DNA from: Candidatus Methylophosphatis roskildensis | Lineage (GTDB): Bacteria; Pseudomonadota; Gammaproteobacteria; Burkholderiales; Rhodocyclaceae | Direction: 5' to 3' | NCBI GenBank assembly: GCA_016708905.1 | Contig: JADJEV010000004.1 | Location: 248,001 to 312,000 of the forward strand | Length of the DNA: 64,000 nt | Shown here: piece after piece, positions 56,968-64,000 of the stretch | Position numbering within the stretch: position 1 is the stretch's first letter | Layout of the letters: every line of letters begins with the position of its first letter | Notes under the pieces: model-generated | Told to the model about the DNA's origin: nothing | Seen by the model: only the letters and a program-made list of their open reading frames with translations | Database searches by the model: none | Position numbers and translations under genes: made by a program

Positions 56968-57738
56968 CTAAGCACCGAGTCCGGGCGGCGCGGGCAGATC
57001 CTTTCCGGACAGGCTCCCGAACAGGGCCTGCAGCAGTTCCGGGCCGGGGCGCTCGCGCTCTTCGGGGTGCGCGGCAGCCCATTCGAGGGCGAGAATAAGT
57101 GGCAGCCATGGCATCGCAGGCGCGGACTTCGGCGCTTCGAGCGCCGGTAGCGCGCGCGATACGCGTGCGCCGAGCTCGATGCGGCGCACGGTCTGGGGCG
57201 TCGGACTGGCGCAATGCCGGGGGTCCGAAGACACCAGAAACTCGCGGCAGACGACCGGCCTGTCGGCATGAATCGAGCACGATTCGTCTTCGAGAAAGGG
57301 GCAGGGTGCGCCGCGACCGAAGTAATCGAGCCCGAAGGCGACCAGATCCTTCCTGGCGACGCGGGAGAAATCGCGCAACCGGTCCATCAGGCCTGCCGCC
57401 TCCATGCGGCGGCAGGCGTCCTCGAAGCGTGCGATCAGCGTGCTGCGGCGTGGTTCTTCCATCGCCTGCACCAGCGCGTGGATGGCGCGGGCCTCGACCG
57501 TGGAGATCGGCACCAGCTGCCGACAACAGGCGCCGCAACCCTTGGCGCAACTGACCGGCTCGTCCTGTGCCTCGACCGCCATGTCGACGATGGTGTTGGT
57601 CAATGCGTGGGCCAGCGGCAGCAGCCGCTGCGGACTCACCGGGCCGGCCGGCACCTGCACCGTCAGCGAGACCGAGCGGCCGTCGACCGAGAATTCGATG
57701 TTCGCGCTGAGCAAAGGGTCGGGCTTGTGCTGGTTCAA
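56968..57738 (-). CDS. YkgJ-family cysteine cluster protein
   Basis: A 256-residue protein with the CxxxCxxCC-type motif CAKGCGACCRQLVPIS near residue 65 and CPFLEDESCSIHADRPVVCR near 145, giving a predicted zinc or iron-sulfur cluster. The family is widespread and uncharacterised. It lies 70 bp upstream of tamA on the same strand and may be co-transcribed. Confidence 0.82.
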   Translation of the reverse strand: MNQHKPDPLLSANIEFSVDGRSVSLTVQVPAGPVSPQRLLPLAHALTNTIVDMAVEAQDEPVSCAKGCGACCRQLVPISTVEARAIHALVQAMEEPRRSTLIARFEDACRRMEAAGLMDRLRDFSRVARKDLVAFGLDYFGRGAPCPFLEDESCSIHADRPVVCREFLVSSDPRHCASPTPQTVRRIELGARVSRALPALEAPKSAPAMPWLPLILALEWAAAHPEERERPGPELLQALFGSLSGKDLPAPPGLGA

Positions 57739-57786
57739 GGCGTCGCTCCGTGACGGCGGAACTGCATGATGCCATCGATCGACGCC

Positions 57787-57925
57787 CCGGCGAAGCAGGC
57801 TGCGACCCGCATGGAATGGCGCTCTGCGACATGCCTGCCGTGAGAGCGCCTATTCATGATGGCGCTGGCCTGGCATGCCTGTAGACGGCCATTCCATGCG
57901 GCTCTCCGGGCAGGCATCTGTTGGC
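57787..57925. repeat. Dispersed CATGCGG/GCATGG repeat family, copy E
   Basis: Holds CCGCATGGAATGGCGCTC near 57808-57825, GAGCGCCTATTCATGATGG and GACGGCCATTCCATGCGG near 57885-57902, plus GACATGCCTGCCG. It fills most of the gap between the YkgJ gene and the endonuclease/phosphatase gene. Confidence 0.72.
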
Positions 57926-58014
57926 TCCGCGAGCGCTCACCGGGCGTCTGCTTGCAGCCGCCGCATGCTCGGGCGCACCATTGCCACGATACGACGCAAC
58001 CCGGGAGAATCGTC

Positions 58015-58848
58015 ATGCCATGCGAACCGACCCTGTTCTCCGTCCTGTCCTGGAACATCGAGCATTTTCGCGGCGGCGATGCGCGGCTGAAAAAGGTCGC
58101 GGCACATATCGCGGGACAGGATCCGGACGTGTTCGGACTGCTCGAGATCGAACATGCCGACGTCCTGACGCTGATGCAGCGCGAGCTGCCGGACTATGAC
58201 TTCGCGCTGACCGACGGTCCGGAGGTGCAGGAGATCCTGGTCGGCTGGCGGCGCGGCAAGTTCGGCCAGACGGTGTTTTCGCAGAAGCGCGAGTTCAATG
58301 TCGGCAATCCGGCGCTGCGCCCGGGTGCGCTGCTCTCGCTGAGGGTGGCGGACACCTGGTACAACATGCTGTTCCTGCATACCGACAGCGGCACCGACGC
58401 GCCGGCCTTCGGCAATCGCGCCGAGATGTTCGGCAAGACCTGGAAGCTCAAGCGTGCGCTCGACCGCAAGATGGAGCAGGCCGCTGCGGCGCAGCTCCTG
58501 GTGATGGGCGATCTCAACACCATGGGCCTGATGTACCCGCGCCCGGCGAAGAAGTTTCTGCGCGTCGATGCGCCGAGCGAGATCGCCGCGCTGGACGAAG
58601 CGGCGCTGAAGTCGGGCATGCGCTTGCTGCCCAAGGACCAGCCGTTCACCTGGAACGGCAGTGCCGGAAAATCGAACCTGGACCACGTGCTGGCTTCGCA
58701 GGCGCTGCAGCTGCGCAATTTCGGCAGCGATGCGGAACCGGCGGAGATCCGCGTCACCGGCTGGCCGCAACTGAGCGGCGCACAGTTGAAGAGCTTTCTC
58801 GCCGAGATATCCGATCACGCCTCGCTCTATGCCGAAGTGATCGGCTGA
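58015..58848 (+). CDS. Endonuclease/exonuclease/phosphatase-family protein
   Basis: A 277-residue DNase I-like enzyme. Active-site segments are visible: SWNIEHF near the start, GLLEIEHADV near 45, LLVMGDLNTMGL near 165 and the C-terminal SDHASLYAEV. The substrate may be a nucleic acid, a phospholipid or an inositol phosphate; the sequence alone does not decide. ATG 58015 has GGAG upstream. Confidence 0.85.
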   Translation: MPCEPTLFSVLSWNIEHFRGGDARLKKVAAHIAGQDPDVFGLLEIEHADVLTLMQRELPDYDFALTDGPEVQEILVGWRRGKFGQTVFSQKREFNVGNPALRPGALLSLRVADTWYNMLFLHTDSGTDAPAFGNRAEMFGKTWKLKRALDRKMEQAAAAQLLVMGDLNTMGLMYPRPAKKFLRVDAPSEIAALDEAALKSGMRLLPKDQPFTWNGSAGKSNLDHVLASQALQLRNFGSDAEPAEIRVTGWPQLSGAQLKSFLAEISDHASLYAEVIG

Positions 58849-58860
58849 CTTCGGACCGCC

Positions 58861-58970
58861 TGGCGCCAGGCCAGGAGCCAATATCCATGCGGGTCTCCGG
58901 GCGTCCGCCCGGAAGATCGCCATTCTGCGCGGCTCGCAGGCGATGCTCCCGAAACGCCGGCATATTCATG
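58861..58970. repeat. Dispersed CATGCGG/GCATGG repeat family, copy F
   Basis: Holds GAGCCAATATCCATGCGG near 58875-58892, GGAAGATCGCCATTCTGCG and GGCTCGCAGGCGATG. It sits between the convergent endonuclease/phosphatase and LysR genes and touches the LysR stop. Confidence 0.68.
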
Positions 58971-59922
58971 ACTCGCGCTCGGCCTGGGCCTGTTCGAGCA
59001 GCCAGGCGCGAAATGCGGCGACCGCGGGCCGCTCGGCCAGCACTTCGGGAATCACCAGATGGTAGGCGAACCGCGTCGGCAAGGTGGTGGCGAAGGGCGT
59101 GACCAGCCGGCCGGCTGCGACGTCGTTGCGAATCAGCGAACGCAGGGCGAGCACGACGCCCTGGCCGGCGAGCGCCGCTTCATAGGCGAGCGCTGCGTCG
59201 CTGAAGCGTGGCCCGCGCGTGGCATCGACTTCGCCCGCCCCGGCGAGTTGCAACCACGCCGCCCAGCTCGGCCGATCGCCCTCGTCGGGAATCGTCTCGT
59301 CGTGGATCAGCGCGTGCCAGCGCAGATCGGCCGGCTTGCGCATCGGGCGCATGCCGGCAAGCAGGCGCGGAGTGCAGGCCGGCGTGTAGCCCGGCGCGAA
59401 CAGCAGGTCCACACGTTGCCCCGGGTAGCGGCCGGTGCCGAAGCGAATCGAGATCTCGCTGGTGTCGTTGCGCGGATCGATTGTGTCGCCGGCGATCGGG
59501 CTGTGGCGCTTTTGCCGGTCGATCGTGTCGAGCCCAGCGCGCAAATGCAGTTCCACCTCGGGATGTGCTGCGGTAAAGCCCGACAGCCGCGGCAACAGCC
59601 AGCGTGCCGCGAACGATGGCGGCGCGCTGACGGTCAGCGCCGCCTCGCGCGACGGCCGGCGTGTCGATTCGACGGCTGCCGCCAGGCAGGCGAAGCCTTC
59701 GCGCAGCTTGGGCAGCATGGCCAGCGCGTCCTCGGTCAGTTCGAGGGTGCGCGGCAGGCGGCGGAACAGCGGCACGCCGAGGAAGCCTTCGAGCGCCTTG
59801 ATCTGCTGGCTGACCGCGGCCGGCGTGACGTGCAGTTCTTCGGCCGCCAGCTTGAAGCTCAGGCTGCGTGCGGCGGCTTCGAATGCGCGCAAGGCGGCGA
59901 GTGGGGGTAAGCGATAACTCAT
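58966..59922 (-). CDS. LysR-family transcriptional regulator, GcvA-like
   Basis: A 318-residue regulator. The N-terminal winged HTH is LPPLAALRAFEAAARSLSFK … LHVTPAAVSQQIKALEGFLG, the GcvA-like opening. The rest is a periplasmic-binding-like effector domain. It is divergent from the small gene at 60059, a likely target, with about 140 bp between them. Confidence 0.88.
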   Translation of the reverse strand: MSYRLPPLAALRAFEAAARSLSFKLAAEELHVTPAAVSQQIKALEGFLGVPLFRRLPRTLELTEDALAMLPKLREGFACLAAAVESTRRPSREAALTVSAPPSFAARWLLPRLSGFTAAHPEVELHLRAGLDTIDRQKRHSPIAGDTIDPRNDTSEISIRFGTGRYPGQRVDLLFAPGYTPACTPRLLAGMRPMRKPADLRWHALIHDETIPDEGDRPSWAAWLQLAGAGEVDATRGPRFSDAALAYEAALAGQGVVLALRSLIRNDVAAGRLVTPFATTLPTRFAYHLVIPEVLAERPAVAAFRAWLLEQAQAERES

Positions 59923-60058
59923 GCTCGCACTTCGGTTAAGTTTTTCTGATCTTAGACGTAACAAGGAATAGCTTGTTGCGTTGCAACAACATGCCTATAT
60001 TGGCTACGTGGCGCGAAACCCGCGCCGAACCCGACAACCGACTTCCACGGAGGCCAAC

Positions 60059-60295
60059 ATGAAAACCCCCACCCCCACCCCCACCCCCACCCCGACACTC
60101 ACCAGTCCGTCGTGCCGCAACGACGTGTATCTAGATTCGGCTTATGTCGACGCACGGCTGCGCGACGCGCGCCGTCTGCGCAGCGAAGCCTTGCGCCAGA
60201 TGATGGCAGACGGCTGGCGCGCACTGAGCAGCTTCGCGGGCGAGTTCGTGCGCAGTCTGACGGCAGGCAGGAAGCAGCCGGCACTGCGGCACTGA
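60059..60295 (+). CDS. Small protein with N-terminal Thr-Pro repeat
   Basis: A 78-residue protein. Residues 3-12 are a (Thr-Pro)5 stretch. The rest (LRDARRLRSEALRQMMADGW … RALSSFAGEFVRSL) is a basic amphipathic helix reminiscent of small RSP_7527/DUF1127-type stress proteins. GGAG lies upstream of the ATG at 60059. It is divergent from the LysR gene. The function is unknown. Confidence 0.6.
   Translation: MKTPTPTPTPTPTLTSPSCRNDVYLDSAYVDARLRDARRLRSEALRQMMADGWRALSSFAGEFVRSLTAGRKQPALRH
60065..60094 (+). repeat. Hexanucleotide repeat
   Basis: Four perfect copies of ACCCCC (60065-60088) and one ACCCCG, encoding Thr-Pro repeats at the start of the small gene. Length change would keep the frame. 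Confidence 0.85.
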
Positions 60296-60649
60296 TCGCC
60301 GCTCAAGGCATCGAACGGGCGCCCTTCCGCCAGCATCGGCGGGCGACGCCCCCGCGCTGGCATTGTCGCCGGGTCAGCGCCGCGCCGACTCGATCCGCGC
60401 GCACCGCCTCGGAACCGATCGCCCATCTCGCGTCGCCTTGAAGGGTTTCGGCAACACGCCGGCACCGGTCTGACCGCGCTTCCTTGCGCCAGCGGGGCGG
60501 TCGTCACCCGTCGCTCAGCCGACTCGAAGACACACTTCCTGACTTGCTGCCCGGCATTGGCGGCGCCACCATTTCATCCGGCTGTCGCATTTCGCGCCCA
60601 TGATTGGGGATTGCAGCGCCCACCTGCCAAAAGGATCGAGGAGAAAGCC
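60296..60649. other. Intergenic region without recognised gene
   Basis: About 350 bp before the MscS gene. I see no convincing coding region, repeat or named site; it should hold the mscS promoter. Confidence 0.4.
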
Positions 60650-61465
60650 GTGCCGGATATCGCATTCAGCCTGAATACGTTTCTGTCGAGCTACGTGATT
60701 CCTCTTGCCTGGAAGCTGGTCGGCGCCCTGGCGATGTGGATTGTGGGCGGCTGGGTGATCAGACTGATCGGTAACCTGTCCAGTCGGGGCATGGCCAGAC
60801 AGAAGGTCGAGCCGACACTGATCCGCTACATCGAGTCGACCATCAAGGTCATTTTGCGCATCGTGCTGGTAATCGCGATTCTTTCGGTGTTCGGCATCGA
60901 AACCACCAGTTTCGCCGCTCTGCTGGCCGCGGCGGGCATCGCGATCGGTGCGGCCTGGAGCGGCATGCTCGCCAACTTCGCGGCCGGTGCGTTCCTGATC
61001 GTCTTGCGGCCGTTCAAGGTCGGCGACATGATCACGGCGGGCGGGGTGACCGGCGACGTGCGCGAGATCGGCCTGTTTGCGACCACGCTCGATACCCTGG
61101 ACAACGTTCGGGTGATCGTCGGCAACAACAAGCTGTTCGGCGACAACATCGTCAATTACTCCCAGAATGACTTTCGCCGCGTGGAACTCAAGGCGCAGAT
61201 CGCTCACGCGGTCGACCCGAAGGATGCCATCGCACGGCTCAAGGCGCGTGTCGCGCAGATTCCGAACGTCATGAAGACGCCGGAGCCGAGCGTCGAGATC
61301 CTCGAGTTCAATCCTGCCGGCACCTTGATCGGGGTGCGCCCGTTCTGCCACAACACGAATTACTGGCAGGTGTACTTCGATACCAATAACGCGATCCGGG
61401 AAGTCGGCGGCAGCGCCGGCTGGCCGATCCCGGCGCCCCACCAGGTTCTGCTGCAGAAAGCCTGA
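60650..61465 (+). CDS. mscS: Small-conductance mechanosensitive channel, MscS family
   Basis: Opens under membrane tension to release solutes. It has 271 residues with a GTG start at 60650, preceded by AGGAG. Three N-terminal helices are followed by the pore-lining TM3 (FAALLAAAGIAIGAAWSGML) and the beta domain (GAFLIVLRPFKVGDMI). The length matches simple MscS. The EILEFNPAGTLIGVRPF segment belongs to the cytoplasmic cage. Confidence 0.93.
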   Translation: MPDIAFSLNTFLSSYVIPLAWKLVGALAMWIVGGWVIRLIGNLSSRGMARQKVEPTLIRYIESTIKVILRIVLVIAILSVFGIETTSFAALLAAAGIAIGAAWSGMLANFAAGAFLIVLRPFKVGDMITAGGVTGDVREIGLFATTLDTLDNVRVIVGNNKLFGDNIVNYSQNDFRRVELKAQIAHAVDPKDAIARLKARVAQIPNVMKTPEPSVEILEFNPAGTLIGVRPFCHNTNYWQVYFDTNNAIREVGGSAGWPIPAPHQVLLQKA

Positions 61466-61493
61466 AATCGTTGCGTCCGGGTTCCGCTCCGGA

Positions 61494-62666
61494 TCATGAA
61501 CCAGCGCTCGACACGATGGGCACCCAGGCGCCGCGCTCGACGCGGTAGATCGTAATGCCACCGTCCTGGAGATCGCCGCGCTCGTCCCAGGCGAATCGCG
61601 GGCTGGTTACGCCGGCCATTCTGGTGTCGGCGAGTTCCTTCAGATAGCGCGAGGGTTCGATCGAATCTGCGCGCCTCATCGCGCCTATCATCGCCATCGC
61701 CGCATCGTAGGCGTAGGGCGAGTACAACTCGACTGCGCTGCCGAAGCGTTCGCGGTAACGCTCGGCGTACGCGCTGCCACCCGGCATGCGCTCGAGCGGC
61801 AAGCCGGCGAGCGAGGCGAGTGCGCCTTGGGCGGCGTCGCCGGCCAGCGCGATGAAGTTGGGTGACTTGACCATCTCGCCACCGGCAAATAGGGCGGTGA
61901 GCCCGAGACTTCTCATCTGGCGCACCATCGGGGCAGCCTGCACGTCAGCACCGCCGAAGAACAGCAGGTCGGGGTTTGCCGACTTGATGGCGGTGAGCGC
62001 GCCGGTGAAATCGGTGGCCCGGTCGTCGGTGAATTCGCGCCGCACGACGCTCGCGCCGGCAGCGAGCGCGGCCTTCTCGAACTCATCGGCGAGGCCCTGT
62101 CCGTAGGCGGTACGATCATCGATGATGGCGATCCGGGTTGCACCCATGTCGCGCACCAGGTAGCGGCCCAGCACGCTGCCCTGCTGGCTATCGGATGTCA
62201 TGGCGCGAAAGCTGGTCTTGAACCCCTGGGCGGTGTAGCCGGGCGCCGTGGCCATGGCGATCTGCGCGATGCCGGCCTGTGCGTAGATACGCGAAGCGGG
62301 GATGCTGGTCCCCGAGTTGAAGTGGCCCAGCATGCCGGCGATCCGCGCGTCGACCAGCTTTTGCGCGACGGCCGTGGCTTGTCGCGGATCGGCCTGGTCG
62401 TCCTCGGCGAGCAGCTCGAAGCGCACTGCTGCACCGCCGATCCGCGGATGGGTGGCGTTGGTTTCTTCGAGCGCGAGCAGGACGCCGTTGCGCATGTCGT
62501 TGCCGTAGTGCGCCTGCGGACCGGTCAGCGGCGCCGCGAAACCGAGCCTGGCGATGCGCGCCGCGCCCGCAAGCTCCGCGCCGGGCGGCGGCGCTGGCTT
62601 GTCGCAGGCCGCGAGACAGGCGGCGAGCAGGGCAATCAGGTGACTGGAAAGAGTGCGCTTGCGCAT
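61494..62666 (-). CDS. Branched-chain-type ABC transporter substrate-binding lipoprotein
   Basis: A 390-residue lipoprotein with lipobox LAAC (LAACLAACDKPAPPPG). The Leu/Ile/Val-binding fold is visible in RLGFAAPLTGPQAHYGNDMR, LLAEDDQADPRQATAVAQKL and AIIDDRTAYGQGLADEFEKA. No permease or ATPase gene is adjacent, so it is an orphan binding protein; the ligand is unknown. It ends 28 bp after the convergent mscS. Confidence 0.9.
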   Translation of the reverse strand: MRKRTLSSHLIALLAACLAACDKPAPPPGAELAGAARIARLGFAAPLTGPQAHYGNDMRNGVLLALEETNATHPRIGGAAVRFELLAEDDQADPRQATAVAQKLVDARIAGMLGHFNSGTSIPASRIYAQAGIAQIAMATAPGYTAQGFKTSFRAMTSDSQQGSVLGRYLVRDMGATRIAIIDDRTAYGQGLADEFEKAALAAGASVVRREFTDDRATDFTGALTAIKSANPDLLFFGGADVQAAPMVRQMRSLGLTALFAGGEMVKSPNFIALAGDAAQGALASLAGLPLERMPGGSAYAERYRERFGSAVELYSPYAYDAAMAMIGAMRRADSIEPSRYLKELADTRMAGVTSPRFAWDERGDLQDGGITIYRVERGAWVPIVSSAGS

Positions 62667-62857
62667 TGTTCGCTCCGCTGCTTTTCGCTCGAAGATGGAA
62701 AATCCAGATTATCGGGCACATCGCTCATGCTGGACCAAGCGAACTCACGATCGCGCGGCAGTCGTCATCCCGACGTCCAAGCCCTTCATCACCGGGGACC
62801 GTTCGGTGATACTGTGAGACGATAAGTTTTCCGCAGACGTAGGCACTGGTTTTCGCA

Positions 62858-64000
62858 ATGCGCATCGCAGTTCTCGGCGCGGGGCTTGCCGGCGTCACCA
62901 GCGCGTGGTATCTCGCGCGTGACGGCCACCAGGTCACCGTTGTCGATCGCCAGCCCGGAGCAGGCCTGGAAACGAGTTTTGCCAATGGCGCACAGATCTC
63001 GGTCAGCCACCCCGAGCCGTGGGCTAATCCGGGCGCGCCGCTCACGGTGCTGCGCTGGCTCGGCCGGGAGGACGCGCCGCTGCTGTTTCGGCCGCGAGCC
63101 GATCTGCAGCAATGGCGCTGGTCGCTGGCGTTCTTGCGCGAATGCCTGCCGGCGCGCACGCGCCACAATACCGACGCCATCGCCCGGCTGGCGATGTTCA
63201 GCCTGGCGAGCCTGCGCGAGCTTCGCGCGCAGACGGATATCGCCTACGATCAGTCGAGCAGCGGCATCCTGCAGACTTTTTACACGCAGCGCGACTGGAC
63301 GCATGCCGAGACGAATGCGCAGCGGCTGCGCGACTACGGGATGGAGGCGCAAACCTGCAGCCCGGCGCGTTGCATCGAGATCGAGCCGGCGCTGGCGGAT
63401 TGCCGGGACACGCTGTACGGCGGCCTCTACGCGCCGCAGGACGAGACCGGCGATGCCCACCTGTTCGTGCAGCAACTGACCGACCGCTGCCGGGATGAGG
63501 GAGTGCGTTTTTGCTTCGAGCGAACAGTCGAGAAACTGGTGCTCGAGGGCGGTCTTGTCTCGCGGGTGATGTTGCAGACGCCGGCGGGCTCGACCGAACG
63601 GCTGTCGGCCGACGCTTACGTGCTGGCGCTTGGCAGCTACACGACGGCCCATGCCGCTGCGCTCGGTGAGCGATTGCCGATCTATCCGGTGAAGGGCTAC
63701 TCGGTCACGATTGCACTGGGCGAACATGCTCTGGCGCCGCATGTCAGCATCACCGACGAGTCGCACCGGATCGTCTGTTCGCGCCTCGGCAATCGACTGC
63801 GGATTGCCGGCACCGCGGAACTTGCCGGCTACGACAACTCGATCAACCGTGTGCGGTGCGAGGCGATTCTTGCCCGTGCTTGTACGCTGTTCCCGCGACT
63901 CGGCGATACGCGCGGCGCCGAGTTCTGGGCCGGACTGCGGCCGGCGACGCCGTCGAATGTGCCGATCATCGGACCCTCGCGCCTGCCCAATCTGTGGTTC
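62858..64000 (+). CDS. dadA: D-amino-acid dehydrogenase (DadA), 3' end outside window
   Basis: Oxidises D-amino acids to 2-oxo acids with FAD, passing electrons to the respiratory chain. 381 residues are visible without a stop. The FAD dinucleotide motif is IAVLGAGLAGVTSAWYLARD at the start, then SFANGAQISVSHPEPWANPG, typical of DadA, and YPVKGYSVTI near 285. The catalytic C-terminus (GxRPxTPxxxPxIG) is present as LRPATPSNVPIIGPS. The start is ATG 62858. Confidence 0.9.
   Translation, partial: MRIAVLGAGLAGVTSAWYLARDGHQVTVVDRQPGAGLETSFANGAQISVSHPEPWANPGAPLTVLRWLGREDAPLLFRPRADLQQWRWSLAFLRECLPARTRHNTDAIARLAMFSLASLRELRAQTDIAYDQSSSGILQTFYTQRDWTHAETNAQRLRDYGMEAQTCSPARCIEIEPALADCRDTLYGGLYAPQDETGDAHLFVQQLTDRCRDEGVRFCFERTVEKLVLEGGLVSRVMLQTPAGSTERLSADAYVLALGSYTTAHAAALGERLPIYPVKGYSVTIALGEHALAPHVSITDESHRIVCSRLGNRLRIAGTAELAGYDNSINRVRCEAILARACTLFPRLGDTRGAEFWAGLRPATPSNVPIIGPSRLPNLWF

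Overview
High-GC (about 65%) chromosomal DNA. Gene content points to a betaproteobacterium, probably Rhodocyclales or a relative: a hemCDXY operon, a DUF815 ATPase beside a Nudix-ThiE fusion, a tetraheme/FeS/NrfD module, class I PHA synthase with a phasin-like protein, and TamAB. That placement is inferred from gene content; there is no rRNA marker and I found no tRNA gene.

Layout. 1-8267: end of an NtrC-type regulator, a small secreted protein, a phasin-like protein, CreD, a Cache-domain protein and a gltIJKL-type amino-acid ABC transporter. 8494-21659: a defence block with a WYL regulator, type I-C cas3-cas5-cas8-cas7, then a hicBA toxin-antitoxin pair and an antisense vapB/vapC pair (vapC broken by a stop codon), then cas4-cas1-cas2 and a CRISPR array of 33 repeats and 32 spacers. 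The distal end of the array runs straight into a headless Phd/UPF0175 antitoxin gene, a DUF3368 toxin remnant and a lone divergent repeat. 21718-37778: housekeeping genes (DUF5648 protein, Nudix-ThiE, DUF815, MltA, AmtB, a RelE-like toxin-antitoxin pair, methyltransferases, hemYXDC, ppc, GNAT). 37882-50903: membrane protein, a quinone-linked electron-transfer module, PHA synthase, MBL hydrolase, an ArsB/NhaD-like permease with a CBS protein, a cytochrome c'-like protein. 51060-64000: TamB/TamA, a cysteine-cluster protein, endonuclease/phosphatase, LysR regulator, MscS, a LivK-type lipoprotein and the start of D-amino-acid dehydrogenase.

Most notable points. (1) Toxin-antitoxin genes sit inside the cas operon and at the end of the array. 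(2) Spacers 20 and 28 are partly complementary; read against each other they imply overlapping protospacers with TTC and CTC as PAMs. (3) A lone repeat downstream of the array keeps a perfect stem through compensatory changes. (4) A 246-bp element with CCCGGATAC terminal inverted repeats and a CTAG duplication has split a hemX/hemY TAGTG stop/start overlap. (5) At least six gene-free sites carry a common CCATGCGG / GCATGGAATGGCGCTC repeat family.
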